64,000 bases of DNA from Methylomarinum sp. Ch1-1 (GTDB lineage Bacteria; Pseudomonadota; Gammaproteobacteria; Methylococcales; Methylomonadaceae): contig NZ_CP157743.1 of the NCBI RefSeq assembly GCF_030717995.2, positions 558,001 through 622,000 on the forward strand, read 5' to 3'. A program made the translations under genes and the position numbers. The notes below the pieces were generated by a model. The model made no database searches. It was not told where the DNA came from and was given only the letters and a program-made list of their open reading frames with translations. This document shows, in pieces, positions 27,335-36,668 of this stretch (the stretch's first letter is position 1; each line of letters starts with the position of its first letter).

Positions 27335-30046
27335 ATGACCGATCAAAACACAAAACGCTTGATCCTGGTCGACGGTTCGTCTTTTCTGTTCCGCGCCTAT
27401 CATGCGATTCCGCCGTTAACGAATCCGGCCGGGGAACCGACCAACGCCATCTACGGCGTCGCCAACATGCTGCGCAAGCTGATGGCGGATCATCAAAGCG
27501 AATATTTCACCGTGGTGTTCGACGCGCCCGGCAAAACCTTCCGCCACGAACTTTATGATCAGTACAAGGCTCATCGCCCGCCGATGCCGGATGATTTACG
27601 GGTGCAGATCGAGCCGCTGCATAATCTGATCCGGACGATGGGGCTGCCGCTGATTATCGAACCCGATGTCGAGGCCGATGACGTCCTCGGCGCGCTGGCG
27701 CAACAGGCGGAAAAGCTAGGATTCGAAGTGATCATCTCCACCGGCGACAAGGATATGGCGCAGCTGGTCAACGAACACATCACACTGGAAAACACGATGT
27801 CCAACAGCCGCATGGATGTCCAAGGCGTGATCGAAAAATTCGGCGTCAGACCCGATCAGATCATCGACTATCTGGCCCTGGTCGGCGACTCGGTCGACAA
27901 CATTCCCGGCATCCCCAAGGTCGGTCCGAAAACAGCGGCCAAGTGGTTGTGCGAATACGACAACCTGGACAACCTGATCGCCCACGCCGACCAGATCAAG
28001 GGCAAAATCGGCGAAAATCTGCGCAACAACCTGGAGCAACTGCGCCTGTCGCGCGAGCTGACGACGATCAAATGCGATATTCCGATTTCCTATCATATCG
28101 ACGAGCTCACCTGCCGCCAACCGGATCTCGCCGAATTGAAGCGGCAGATTAGCGAACTCGGCTTTTCCTCATGGCTGCGCATGCTGGAGGACACCGGCGG
28201 CGAAGCGAACGAACCCGCCCCGCAAGCCAGCGAAATCGAAACCGATTACCAAACCCTGCTCACCGAACAGCAATTATCGCAGTGGCTGGCTAAGCTGGAG
28301 AAGGCCGAACTGTTCGCCTTCGATACCGAAACCACCAGCCTCAACTACAGCAACGCCGAAATCGTCGGCGTGTCCTTCGCGGTCGAGCCCGGCGAGGCGG
28401 CTTATTTGCCGCTGGCGCATGATTATCCCGATGCGCCCGAGCAGCTGGATAGAGAGGCGACGCTGGACAGACTGAAACCCTTATTGGAAAATCCGGACAA
28501 AGCCAAGCTCGGACAAAATCTGAAATACGACGCCAACGTGCTGGCCAATCACGGCATCGAACTGCAAGGCATCGAACACGACACGATGCTGGAGTCCTAT
28601 GTATTGAACAGCACCGCCACCAAACACAACATGGACGATCTGGCCAAGGAATATCTGGGCCTGGAAACCATCCATTACGAGGACGTCGCCGGCAAGGGCG
28701 CCAAGCAGATTTCGTTTCAGGAGGTGGCGCTGGAACAGGCCACGCCTTACGCCGCCGAAGACGCCGACATCACGCTGAGACTGCATCGGACCCTCAGCGA
28801 CAAACTGCATCAGCAACCCAGCCTGGAAAAGCTTTATCGCGACATCGAAATACCGCTGGTGCCGGTGCTGTCGCGGATGGAACGCAACGGCGTGTTGATC
28901 GACAGCGACATGCTGGCTAAACAGAGCATGGAGCTGGCCAATCAGATTGCCGCGATCGAACAGCACGCTCATGAACTGGCCGGCCAAACCTTCAACCTCG
29001 GCTCTCCGAAACAGATACAGGAAATCCTCTACGACAAGCTGGAACTGCCGGTGCTGAAAAAGACCCCGAAGGGCCAGCCGTCGACCAATGAATCGGTGCT
29101 GCAGGAACTGGCCGCCGATTATCCGCTGCCGCAACTGCTGCTGGACTTTCGCGGCATGAGCAAGCTGAAATCGACCTATACCGACAAACTGCCGCAGCAA
29201 ATAAACCCCAGAACGGGACGCGTGCACACCTCCTATCATCAGGCCGTCGCCGCCACCGGCCGTCTGTCGTCATCGGACCCCAATCTGCAGAATATTCCGA
29301 TCCGCAGCGAGGCGGGCCGCAAGATCCGCCAGGCCTTTATCGCCCCGGAAGGCTATCGGGTGGTTGCGGCCGACTATTCGCAGATCGAGCTGCGCATCAT
29401 GGCGCATTTGTCCGGCGATGAAGGTCTTTTGAACGCCTTTTCCGATGGCGTCGACATACACAGCGCCACCGCAGCCGAGGTGTTCGGCGTCGATATCGAC
29501 CAGGTGACGACGGAACTGCGCCGTTCCGCCAAGGCCATCAACTTCGGCCTGATTTACGGCATGTCCGCGTTCGGCCTGGGTCAGCAATTGGGCATGGGCC
29601 GGAATCAGGCGCAATCCTATATCGACCTGTATTTCGAGCGTTATCCCGGCGTCAAACATTACATGGACTCGATACGCGAACAGGCCAAGCAGCAGGGCTA
29701 TGTGGAAACCCTGTTCGGCCGCCGCCTGTATCTGCCGGAAATCAATTCCCGCAACGGCGCGCGCCGGCAATACGCCGAACGCACCGCGATCAATGCGCCG
29801 ATGCAGGGCAGCGCCGCCGACATCATCAAACGGGCGATGATCGCCACCGACCGCTGGCTTTTGCAAAGCGATAGCGATATAAAGATGGTCATGCAGGTGC
29901 ATGACGAACTGGTGTTTGAAATCGCCGAACAACAGTTGCAGGATAGCATCGAAAAAATCCGCGAGCTGATGAGTTCGGCGGCGCAACTGGACGTGCCGTT
30001 AATTGTCGATATCGGCAGCGGCGACAACTGGGACGAAGCGCATTAA
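27335..30046 (+). CDS. polA: DNA polymerase I
   Basis: Start at the ATG at 27335 ([28 protein letters not shown], quoted in part); the 61 codons upstream translate repeats. 903 residues. Residues 1-290 are the 5'-3' exonuclease ([21 protein letters not shown]-like [14 protein letters not shown]). Residues about 310-500 are the 3'-5' exonuclease with FDTETTSL, so proofreading residues are present. Residues about 530-903 are the polymerase: [17 protein letters not shown] (motif A), [16 protein letters not shown] (O-helix, motif B) and [10 protein letters not shown] (motif C). Functions in Okazaki maturation and repair. Confidence 0.97.
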   Translation: MTDQNTKRLILVDGSSFLFRAYHAIPPLTNPAGEPTNAIYGVANMLRKLMADHQSEYFTVVFDAPGKTFRHELYDQYKAHRPPMPDDLRVQIEPLHNLIRTMGLPLIIEPDVEADDVLGALAQQAEKLGFEVIISTGDKDMAQLVNEHITLENTMSNSRMDVQGVIEKFGVRPDQIIDYLALVGDSVDNIPGIPKVGPKTAAKWLCEYDNLDNLIAHADQIKGKIGENLRNNLEQLRLSRELTTIKCDIPISYHIDELTCRQPDLAELKRQISELGFSSWLRMLEDTGGEANEPAPQASEIETDYQTLLTEQQLSQWLAKLEKAELFAFDTETTSLNYSNAEIVGVSFAVEPGEAAYLPLAHDYPDAPEQLDREATLDRLKPLLENPDKAKLGQNLKYDANVLANHGIELQGIEHDTMLESYVLNSTATKHNMDDLAKEYLGLETIHYEDVAGKGAKQISFQEVALEQATPYAAEDADITLRLHRTLSDKLHQQPSLEKLYRDIEIPLVPVLSRMERNGVLIDSDMLAKQSMELANQIAAIEQHAHELAGQTFNLGSPKQIQEILYDKLELPVLKKTPKGQPSTNESVLQELAADYPLPQLLLDFRGMSKLKSTYTDKLPQQINPRTGRVHTSYHQAVAATGRLSSSDPNLQNIPIRSEAGRKIRQAFIAPEGYRVVAADYSQIELRIMAHLSGDEGLLNAFSDGVDIHSATAAEVFGVDIDQVTTELRRSAKAINFGLIYGMSAFGLGQQLGMGRNQAQSYIDLYFERYPGVKHYMDSIREQAKQQGYVETLFGRRLYLPEINSRNGARRQYAERTAINAPMQGSAADIIKRAMIATDRWLLQSDSDIKMVMQVHDELVFEIAEQQLQDSIEKIRELMSSAAQLDVPLIVDIGSGDNWDEAH

Positions 30047-30627
30047 GGCTTCGCGTTTATCCTGAGGTTTCTTGAGCAGGCTGGGGTTTGTAACCCCGGC
30101 CTGAATCTTTCAAGCCTATGCCAAAATTAAAAACCAAAACGTTCGGGGCGGGTTGAATAACCCGCCCCGCCCAGGAAATTTAGGTGCTGGGGGCTTGACG
30201 GCAGCATCCTTGCTGCCGACCTGAGCAGGCTGGGGTTTGTAACCCCGGCCTGAATCTTTCAAGCCTATGCCAAAATTAAAAACCAAAACGTTCGGGGCGG
30301 GTTGAATAACCCGCCCCGCCCAGGAAGTTTGCAACTCCGTCCGCAAACTGAGCAGGCCGGGGTTTGTAACCCCGGCCTGAATCTTTCAAGCCTATGCCAA
30401 AATTAAAAACCAAAACGTTCGGGACGGGTTGAATAACCCGCCCCGCCCAATCCTTGCTGCCGACATCCTCGCCAAACACACCCCATGCCCTTTTTGAACG
30501 CCAAACTGATGAATTACTGAAAGCAAACGCAAGGGAGCGGATTACGCTACAATCTCATGTAACATAGCGCGATTGCTCCGGACGCACCGTTTACGCTATA
30601 TAGACACCTAATCACAAGATAACCATC
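30047..30627. other. Repeat cluster between polA and the HDOD gene
   Basis: 580 bp with three composite family A units (30074, 30223, 30350) and fragments of family B (about 30177-30221 and 30450-30510). About 100 bp remain unique before the HDOD gene, where its promoter must lie. No gene seen. Confidence 0.7.
30074..30450. repeat. Three composite family A units (double hairpin, about 103 bp each)
   Basis: Units at 30074-30176, 30223-30325 and 30350-30450. Each has hairpin 1 (GG-C/T-CGGGG…TTTGTAA…CCCCGGCC type), a 38-bp linker ending AAAACGTTCGG, and hairpin 2 (GGGGCGGGTT-GAAT-AACCCGCCCC type, arms 10 bp). The third unit has GGGACGGGTT, giving one weakened pair. Spacing is unequal, so this is not a CRISPR. 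Confidence 0.9.
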
Positions 30628-31461
30628 ATGCATATCGACGAACTCGTCACCTTGGTTGAAAAAATGCCCGCGTTTCCGAACAGCGTGCAGCGTGTCGTCG
30701 AACTGGCATCGGACATCAATTCGTCCGGTAAAGACATCGTCGTCGTCATCGAAAGCGATCCGGTCATGACGGTCAAGATTTTGAAGGCCATTAACTCGCC
30801 CTTTTACGGCCTGCCGCGAAAAATCAATTCGATACAGCGAGCGGTGGTTCATATCGGCATAAACACGATTAAAAACATGGCTCTCAGCGTCGCCGCGATC
30901 GGCGTATTGAAACCGCACAATAAAGCCGGCTTCGACACCGGTAAATTTTTGCTGCATTCCTTGATGACTGCCGCGATCTGCAAAAAACTGGGCGAAACAA
31001 TGGGCGTGCCGCAAAACGAATTAAGCGATTATTATGTCGCCGGCCTGCTGCATGACTTCGGCAAGGTCGTGTTTGCCGAGTTCAAGGCGGAAGCCTTCAA
31101 GCAGTCCTTGCAAAAGAGCGCCGAACAACAGCTGCCGCTGCACCACTGCGAAAACGAATTCATCGGCATCGATCACAGTCAGGCCGGCGCGCTGCTGGCG
31201 GAAAAATGGGCCTTCGACGCCAGCCTGGTCGAGGCGATCAATCATCACCACACCCCGCCTCAAAGCAGCCTGCTGACGCAATGCCTGTTTGTCGCCAACC
31301 AAGTCAGCAAACAACTCGGAATCGGCGATGCCGGCAATCCGATTGTCGAAGCATTTCCCGAAGCAGTCAGCGCCCATTTCGGCATGGACTTGAACGAAGT
31401 GATTGAGTCTCTGGGAGATTTGTCTACACTTAAATCCGAGGCCTTATCCTTCATACACTGA
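30628..31461 (+). CDS. HDOD-domain signalling protein
   Basis: 277 residues, essentially a lone HDOD domain: MPAFPNSVQRVVELASD near 13-29, SDPVMTVKILKAINSPFYGL near 46-65, VVHIGINTIKNMALSVA near 73-89 and GLLHDFGKVVFAE near 135. HDOD proteins are catalytically silent HD-GYP/HD relatives that act as scaffolds in signalling, motility or virulence control. The gene is 12 bp upstream of an MBL-fold hydrolase gene, a pairing that suggests a joint signalling function. Confidence 0.9.
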   Translation: MHIDELVTLVEKMPAFPNSVQRVVELASDINSSGKDIVVVIESDPVMTVKILKAINSPFYGLPRKINSIQRAVVHIGINTIKNMALSVAAIGVLKPHNKAGFDTGKFLLHSLMTAAICKKLGETMGVPQNELSDYYVAGLLHDFGKVVFAEFKAEAFKQSLQKSAEQQLPLHHCENEFIGIDHSQAGALLAEKWAFDASLVEAINHHHTPPQSSLLTQCLFVANQVSKQLGIGDAGNPIVEAFPEAVSAHFGMDLNEVIESLGDLSTLKSEALSFIH

Positions 31462-31473
31462 CAACGGCATGCG

Positions 31474-32355
31474 ATGAAATTAATTTTCCGGGGCGTCAGA
31501 GGCTCCATACCGACCCCGGGTCCCGGCACCGTCAAATACGGCGGCAACACGACCTGCATAGAAATCAGAACCGCCTCAAACGAGCTGATCATCCTGGACG
31601 CCGGCACCGGCATACATGCCCTGGCCCAGCGGCTTAATCCCCGGGAAACGGTGAACGCCCATATTTTCATCACCCACACTCACTGGGATCATATCCAGGG
31701 TCTGCCTTTCTTCATGCCCATCTTCATGCCGAATAACCTGATCAATATCTACGGCGGCATCGACCCGGTCACCAACGAAGGCATACAGCGTTCGATGGGC
31801 GTGCAATTGCAATATAGTTTCTTTCCGATCCGCGAAGCCGAATTGAAGGCAAAACTGAATTACCACACCTTGCTGCCCGGCAAGACGGTGTCGGTGGGCG
31901 AGGCCCGCATCACCCCCACGCTGCTCAACCATCCTGTGTTAAATTTCGGCTATCGCATCGATTGCGACGGCCAGTCGCTGTTTTTTACCGGCGATTACGA
32001 GCCGGTTTATAACATCTACAGCCCGGAAGACCCCGATCATGACGAATATCAGAGCTATGTCGAGGCCAAATTGGCCGAAGTGGCCCAGGCGATGAGCGAC
32101 GTCGACGCGCTGATCGTCGACGCCTCCTATACCGACGAGGAATATCGCTCTAAACAGGGCTGGGGTCACGGCACCTATCGTTCCGCCCTGAGCATGGCCG
32201 CCCAAGCCCATGCCAAAAAATTATTTTTGACCCATCATGACCCCTGCCGCAGCGACCGGCAATTGGACCGGATTCATCAGCAGCTGCAACAGGAAAACCG
32301 CGATGCGCCGTTCGACATCTTGATGGCCCGCGAAGGCATCGAATATACGCTTTAG
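31474..32355 (+). CDS. Metallo-beta-lactamase-fold hydrolase, PhnP/cyclic phosphodiesterase-like
   Basis: 293 residues. The metal motif H-x-H-x-D-H is ITHTHWDHIQGLPFF at about 65-79, with GVRGSIPTPGPGTVKYGGNTTC at the N-terminus, the typical start of the PhnP-like MBL branch. Later ligands are LLNHPVLNFGYRI and FFTGDYEP. Members of this branch cleave cyclic phosphodiesters; the substrate here is unknown. It follows the HDOD gene by 12 bp. The last 89 bp of the gene are duplicated about 0.4 kb downstream. Confidence 0.87.
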   Translation: MKLIFRGVRGSIPTPGPGTVKYGGNTTCIEIRTASNELIILDAGTGIHALAQRLNPRETVNAHIFITHTHWDHIQGLPFFMPIFMPNNLINIYGGIDPVTNEGIQRSMGVQLQYSFFPIREAELKAKLNYHTLLPGKTVSVGEARITPTLLNHPVLNFGYRIDCDGQSLFFTGDYEPVYNIYSPEDPDHDEYQSYVEAKLAEVAQAMSDVDALIVDASYTDEEYRSKQGWGHGTYRSALSMAAQAHAKKLFLTHHDPCRSDRQLDRIHQQLQQENRDAPFDILMAREGIEYTL

Positions 32356-32382
32356 ATCGTCGGCAGAGCAACTTCCTAACCC
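32267..32382. repeat. Duplicated 3' end of the MBL gene, copy 1
   Basis: 116 bp (last 89 bp of the hydrolase gene plus 27 bp) that reappear at 32670-32785 with essentially one change (TATACGC versus TATATGC). Confidence 0.9.
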
Positions 32383-32669
32383 GTCCTGAACGATTCAACC
32401 GTGCCTAAAGCCAGCTGAATGTTAGGAGCGGGTTAAACAACCCGCCCCGCATGTATTGAATGCTTTTAGCCGATCCGCTGGGCGTGATCCACCTCACGGA
32501 TACGAGTAGGGTGTGCTGACGATAGGAAGCGCACCGGTTTTTGATGCGCTTAACGCGGTTCAGCGCATCTCTGAGCAGGCCGAAGTTTGTAACTTCGGCC
32601 TGAATCTTTCAATCCTATGCCAATAAAATCAAAACGTTCGGGGCGGGTTGAATAACCCGCCCCGCATGT
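32383..32669. other. Repeat-filled insert between the MBL gene and engB
   Basis: Holds a hairpin (GGAGCGGGTTAAACAACCCG) at about 32423-32445 and a composite family A unit at 32573-32668 whose first hairpin has changed arms (GGCCGAAGTT / AACTTCGGCC). No gene seen. Confidence 0.75.
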
Positions 32670-32785
32670 ACCGGATTCATCAGCAGCTGCAACAGGAAAA
32701 CCGCGATGCGCCGTTCGACATCTTGATGGCCCGCGAAGGCATCGAATATATGCTTTAGATCGTCGGCAGAGCAACTTCCTAACCC
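32670..32785. repeat. Duplicated 3' end of the MBL gene, copy 2
   Basis: Second copy of 32267-32382. Its last bases contain the stop codon of engB (TAG on the minus strand at 32779-32781), so this copy sits at the ancestral junction of the two convergent genes. Confidence 0.9.
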
Positions 32786-33381
32786 TCAAATTGAAACCAC
32801 TGATCGAGGATTTGGTGGATGTCATCGATGCCGGTCCTCTTTAACGAGGAAAACAATTGCAGCGTAATGACGATGCTGACCTGACTCAATTCCCGCTGCA
32901 CCTTTAATAAGGTGTTTTTCGCCGCGCCGAATTTCAATTTGTCGGCCTTGGTCAGCAGGATATGCAATGGCAGGCCGGCGTGCTCGCACCAACGGATCAT
33001 TTGCCAGTCGAAATCGGTCAACGGATGGCGCACATCCATCACCAGCACGATGCCGCATAAGGCCTTGCGCTCTTGCAGATAGGTCTCCATCATTTGCTGC
33101 CATTGTTTTTTCACCGCCACCGGCACCTTGGCATAACCGTAGCCGGGAAGGTCGACGAATTTGCGTTCCGAATCTATCTCGAAGAAATTCAATAATTGGG
33201 TGCGGCCCGGCGTTTTACTGATGCGCGCCAGCGAACTCTGTCCCGTCAGCGTGTTGATGGCGCTGGATTTGCCGGCATTGGAACGCCCGGCAAAGGCGAT
33301 TTCCAGCCCCTGATCGACCGGCGCGTTGCTGAGTTTGGTGGCGCTGCCGATAAACCGGGCCTGTTGATAAACTGGATTCAT
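32779..33381 (-). CDS. engB: Ribosome-biogenesis GTPase EngB (YihA/YsxC)
   Basis: 200 residues with G1 [12 protein letters not shown] at about 33-44, G2 [13 protein letters not shown]3 [12 protein letters not shown] and G4 LLTKADKL, all characteristic of the TrmE-Era-EngA-EngB group. EngB is an essential GTPase for large-subunit assembly. Complete; its stop codon lies inside a duplicated segment. It is divergent from cytochrome c4, with 110 bp between the starts. Confidence 0.96.
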   Translation of the reverse strand: MNPVYQQARFIGSATKLSNAPVDQGLEIAFAGRSNAGKSSAINTLTGQSSLARISKTPGRTQLLNFFEIDSERKFVDLPGYGYAKVPVAVKKQWQQMMETYLQERKALCGIVLVMDVRHPLTDFDWQMIRWCEHAGLPLHILLTKADKLKFGAAKNTLLKVQRELSQVSIVITLQLFSSLKRTGIDDIHQILDQWFQFEG

Positions 33382-33491
33382 CGTAATCTCGCGTCAAGAA
33401 AGTAAATGGAGTAGAATTTAGCCCATTATATCGTCCGGAGCCCGCTAACGGCCCATAATATTGACTACTTATTCCTAATAAGGGGAAGCTG

Positions 33492-34190
33492 ATGATCAAA
33501 AAACTGCTGACTGTTTCAATCTCTCTTGCATTAACCGGCATAAGCGCTGTCGTTCATGCCGAAGGCAATGCTCAAGAAGGTAAAACACAGGCCGCTTCAT
33601 GCGCCGGATGCCACGGTGAAGACGGAAACAGCATGGCCCCCACCTTTCCGAAACTGGCCGGTCAGCATGAATCCTACCTGATCAAACAATTGCTGGCTTT
33701 CAAGGCGGGCGCTCGCAATGCGCCGATGATGGCGCCTCTAGCGATGGGGCTCAACGAAAAAGCGATCGAAAATATCGCCGCCTATTATTCCGAACAATCG
33801 ATCAGCGCCAATCAGCCGCCGGTGCTGGAAACGGACGACGATGAAGACGAGAACGAGCTGGATCAGGCCGAACAAGAAGCCGCCGCGGAAAAAAGACAAA
33901 GCGAACTCGACGAACTGATGGCGCTGGGCAGCGACCTGTACCGCAACGGCGACCTGGAACGGGAAGTCTCCGCCTGCATCGCCTGTCACGGTCCTTACGG
34001 CGAAGGCAACAAACCGGCCGTCTTCCCGGCGCTGCGTTCCCAGCATGCCGATTATCTGATCAAGTCGCTGAGCGACTATAAGAAAGGGGAGCGACAGAAC
34101 AACCCCGACAACATGATGCACATGATCGCCAAGAAGATGACCGATAAACAAATCAAGGCGGTTTCCTACCATATCTCGATGATGAAATAA
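33492..34190 (+). CDS. Dihaem cytochrome c4 with an acidic inter-domain linker
   Basis: 232 residues, with a signal peptide (MIKKLLTVSISLALTGISAVVHA). Haem sites are CAGCH at 37-41 and CIACH at 162-166, with Met ligand candidates near 79-85 and 209-216. The two halves are alike, as in cytochrome c4, a periplasmic electron carrier between the bc1 complex or other donors and terminal oxidases. The family is usually near 200-210 residues; here residues about 113-143 are extra and very acidic (ETDDDEDENELDQAEQEAA). It is followed by the System II haem-lyase genes, which would mature it. Confidence 0.92.
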   Translation: MIKKLLTVSISLALTGISAVVHAEGNAQEGKTQAASCAGCHGEDGNSMAPTFPKLAGQHESYLIKQLLAFKAGARNAPMMAPLAMGLNEKAIENIAAYYSEQSISANQPPVLETDDDEDENELDQAEQEAAAEKRQSELDELMALGSDLYRNGDLEREVSACIACHGPYGEGNKPAVFPALRSQHADYLIKSLSDYKKGERQNNPDNMMHMIAKKMTDKQIKAVSYHISMMK

Positions 34191-34208
34191 TCCGCTCCCC
34201 GATACTCT

Positions 34209-34400
34209 CAGCAATTCCCAGTTTGTGCGTTTTAGCGGTATTTAGGGCCTGGGTGTGTCTGTCGAGGAACGCCGTTCACCCAGCACCTAAATTCCATGGC
34301 TACTGGACTATATTTTACATTCCAGGATAATTTAGGTGCTGGGGGCTTGACGGCGGCATCCCTGCCGCCGACATCCTCGCCAAACACACCCCAAGCCCTC
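34209..34400. repeat. Family B repeat with nested family F element
   Basis: Outer parts resemble 38458-38590 inverted (GGGCCTGGGTGTGTCTGTCG … CAAACACACCCCAAGCCC). Inside, from about 34273 to 34344, lies a sequence bounded by TTCACCCAGCACCTAAAT and ATTTAGGTGCTGGG, the same termini as the element at 42505-42577. Confidence 0.65.
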
Positions 34401-34462
34401 TTTGTTATCCAAACTGAGTATCGCCTGATCTCTATTTCTGAGATTAACCAGTCACAATACCG

Positions 34463-36409
34463 ATGCCTCACTCCTCATTAAAAATTCTGCTGCGTTTTTT
34501 AGGTTCGATGAACCTGGCGATCACACTGTTGGTCGCGATCGCGATCGCCGCGGTGATCGGCACCGTCGTCCAACAAAACCAGCCCTACGGCGATTATGTG
34601 CTGAAATTCGGACCGTTTTGGTTTGAAATCTTCAAGACGCTGGGCCTGTTCAACGTCTATTCGGCCGGCTGGTTTCTGACCATCCTGGCCTTTTTGGTCG
34701 TTTCCACCAGCGTCTGCGTCTACCGCAACCTGCCTCGGATGCTGCGAGATATGCGCGACTATCGCGAACACAGTCAACGCGAAACCTTGCTGCGCCTGCC
34801 CCATCACGCGCTGGTCGCCAACAATCGCTCCGACGACGATAACATCCGTTTCATCAGCGCATTACTGAAACATCATCATTATCGCTTCAGACTGCACAAA
34901 GACGGCGACACCCTCCGCTACGCCGCGAAAAAAGGCGCCGGCAGCCGGCTCGGTTATATCTTCAGCCATCTGGCCATTATCATCATCTGCATCGGCGGCT
35001 TGCTGGACGGCAACGTGCCGCTGAAAGTCGCCGAAATGTGGGGGAATATCGTCGTCGAAACCCGGCGCATACCGGCCAGCAGCGTACCCGATATCAGCAC
35101 GCTGGACGAAGACAATCTGTCGTTCCGCGCCAATGTCGACATTCCGGAAGGCAAGATGACCAACCTGGCTTTCATCGATTACAAGGACGGCTATCTGGTG
35201 CAGATGTTGCCCTTCATCATCAAGGTCGAGGACTTTCGCATCGAACATTATCCCAGCGGCCAGCCGAAGTCCTTCGAAAGCGATCTGCTGATCATCGACA
35301 AGTCGCGGGCGGAACCGTTACGGAACACGATTTCCGTTAACCATCCATTCAGCTACAGAGGCTACACTGTTTATCAAAACAGCTTCGGCGACGGCGGTTC
35401 CAAACTGCGGCTGAAAGCCTGGCCGTTGCGCAAAGAACAGCCCGATTTGGAGATCAAGGCGACGGTCAAGGAAGCGATTGCCCTGGACACGACGGCGGGT
35501 CCGCTGACCTTGGAAATCTCCGATTTTCGACCGTTTAACGTGAATCCGGACCCGTTGGGGGTGAAAAAATTCGTCAATTTCGGCCCCAGCTTCCAGTTCA
35601 AGTTACGCAAGGCAACCGGGGTCGCCAACGAATATCTGCACTATATGCAGGCGGTTGAAAAGAACGGCGCCTGGTATTACCTTTGCGGGATACGCAGCAA
35701 GCCTTCGGAACCGTTCCAATACTGGTATCTGCCGGCCGACCGTGAACGCCGGCTCGACCGCTTCATGAACTTTTACCGGATCTTGCTCGATGATGACCGA
35801 TTGGCGAAGATCGCCGCCGAGACGGCTCGCTCCAGCGAAAAAAGCCGCCGATTGCCGCGCCAGGATCAACTGGCCGTCAGCGAATTCATGCTGAAGATCA
35901 CCCAGCAGTTCGTCGAAGGCGGTTATCAGCACATTAACGCACGGATCGAACAAGCGGTAGCGGCCGACAAGCGCCAAGAGGTTTCCGCGCTGTACGCCGC
36001 GGTGTTGCGGCAACTGCTGAAAAACGTCTATAGAACCGTCCTGGCCGAAGAAGGCGCGGCCGCCGGCCAGACGCTCGATGCTTTTGATAAGCGTTTCTTC
36101 GAGGACGCCGTCAACGCCGTCAATGCCGCCCATTATTACGATTCGCCGGTACTGCTGGATTTGCAAAGCTTCCAACATATCGAAGCGACCGGCCTGCAGA
36201 TCACCCGTTCGCCGGGCAAGCTGCTGGTTTTTCCCGGTTGTCTGTTGCTGGTGTTGGGCGTGTTTTTCATGTTTTATATGCCGCAGCGGCGGCTGTGGCT
36301 GCTGGTCGGCCAGGACGATATCCTGTTGGCCGGCAGCGCATTGCGCAATCGCTATGACTTTGACCGGGAGTTTGAACTTATCCGCAAGCAACTGACACAA
36401 AGCGAGTGA
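34463..36409 (+). CDS. resB: Cytochrome c maturation protein ResB/Ccs1
   Basis: 648 residues. Three N-terminal membrane helices (about 15-35, 65-90, 165-185), a large periplasmic domain and a last helix near 590-612 (LLVFPGCLLLVLGVFFMFYM). RFLGSMNLAITLLVAIAIAA at the start and FKTLGLFNVYSAGWFLTILAFL are ResB hallmarks. With CcsA it forms the System II haem-attachment complex on the periplasmic side. ccsA follows after a 259-bp gap that contains an inserted family D element. Confidence 0.94.
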   Translation: MPHSSLKILLRFLGSMNLAITLLVAIAIAAVIGTVVQQNQPYGDYVLKFGPFWFEIFKTLGLFNVYSAGWFLTILAFLVVSTSVCVYRNLPRMLRDMRDYREHSQRETLLRLPHHALVANNRSDDDNIRFISALLKHHHYRFRLHKDGDTLRYAAKKGAGSRLGYIFSHLAIIIICIGGLLDGNVPLKVAEMWGNIVVETRRIPASSVPDISTLDEDNLSFRANVDIPEGKMTNLAFIDYKDGYLVQMLPFIIKVEDFRIEHYPSGQPKSFESDLLIIDKSRAEPLRNTISVNHPFSYRGYTVYQNSFGDGGSKLRLKAWPLRKEQPDLEIKATVKEAIALDTTAGPLTLEISDFRPFNVNPDPLGVKKFVNFGPSFQFKLRKATGVANEYLHYMQAVEKNGAWYYLCGIRSKPSEPFQYWYLPADRERRLDRFMNFYRILLDDDRLAKIAAETARSSEKSRRLPRQDQLAVSEFMLKITQQFVEGGYQHINARIEQAVAADKRQEVSALYAAVLRQLLKNVYRTVLAEEGAAAGQTLDAFDKRFFEDAVNAVNAAHYYDSPVLLDLQSFQHIEATGLQITRSPGKLLVFPGCLLLVLGVFFMFYMPQRRLWLLVGQDDILLAGSALRNRYDFDREFELIRKQLTQSE

Positions 36410-36494
36410 ATGTGAAACAGCTGCAAACGACAAGCGGTCGCTAAGAAATATGCACAAAATAACTTCCCGAAACAGTAGACTTTGTGGAGGTTCG

Positions 36495-36628
36495 GTAACT
36501 GCTGGTCACTTATCGAACGCGCGGCAGGGCATGTAGGGTGGATAAGCCTGAAGGGCGCATCCACCAAAGATGCCGACCCGGTGGATGCGCTCCGCTTATC
36601 CACCCTACGAATGGGGGTGAGTAGTTAC
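36495..36628. repeat. Family D MITE-like element between resB and ccsA
   Basis: 134 bp, bounded by GTAACTGCTGGTCACTTATC and the inverted GGGGGTGAGTAGTTAC, with inner arms GTAGGGTGGATAAGCCTGAA and CCGCTTATCCACCCTAC. It ends 40 bp before the ccsA start. Confidence 0.85.
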
Positions 36629-36668
36629 CTCGTTCCTAACGATTTATTCAACCTTTACCAATTTGCTT

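Noticed and set aside
28481-29986. Long frames on the strand opposite polA
   Set aside because: GC-rich coding DNA gives long antisense frames; the sense frame has all polymerase motifs.
30074-30450. Three regularly recurring units that look like a CRISPR array
   Set aside because: Units are about 103 bp, palindromic, unequally spaced (149 and 127 bp) and also occur singly elsewhere; no cas genes.
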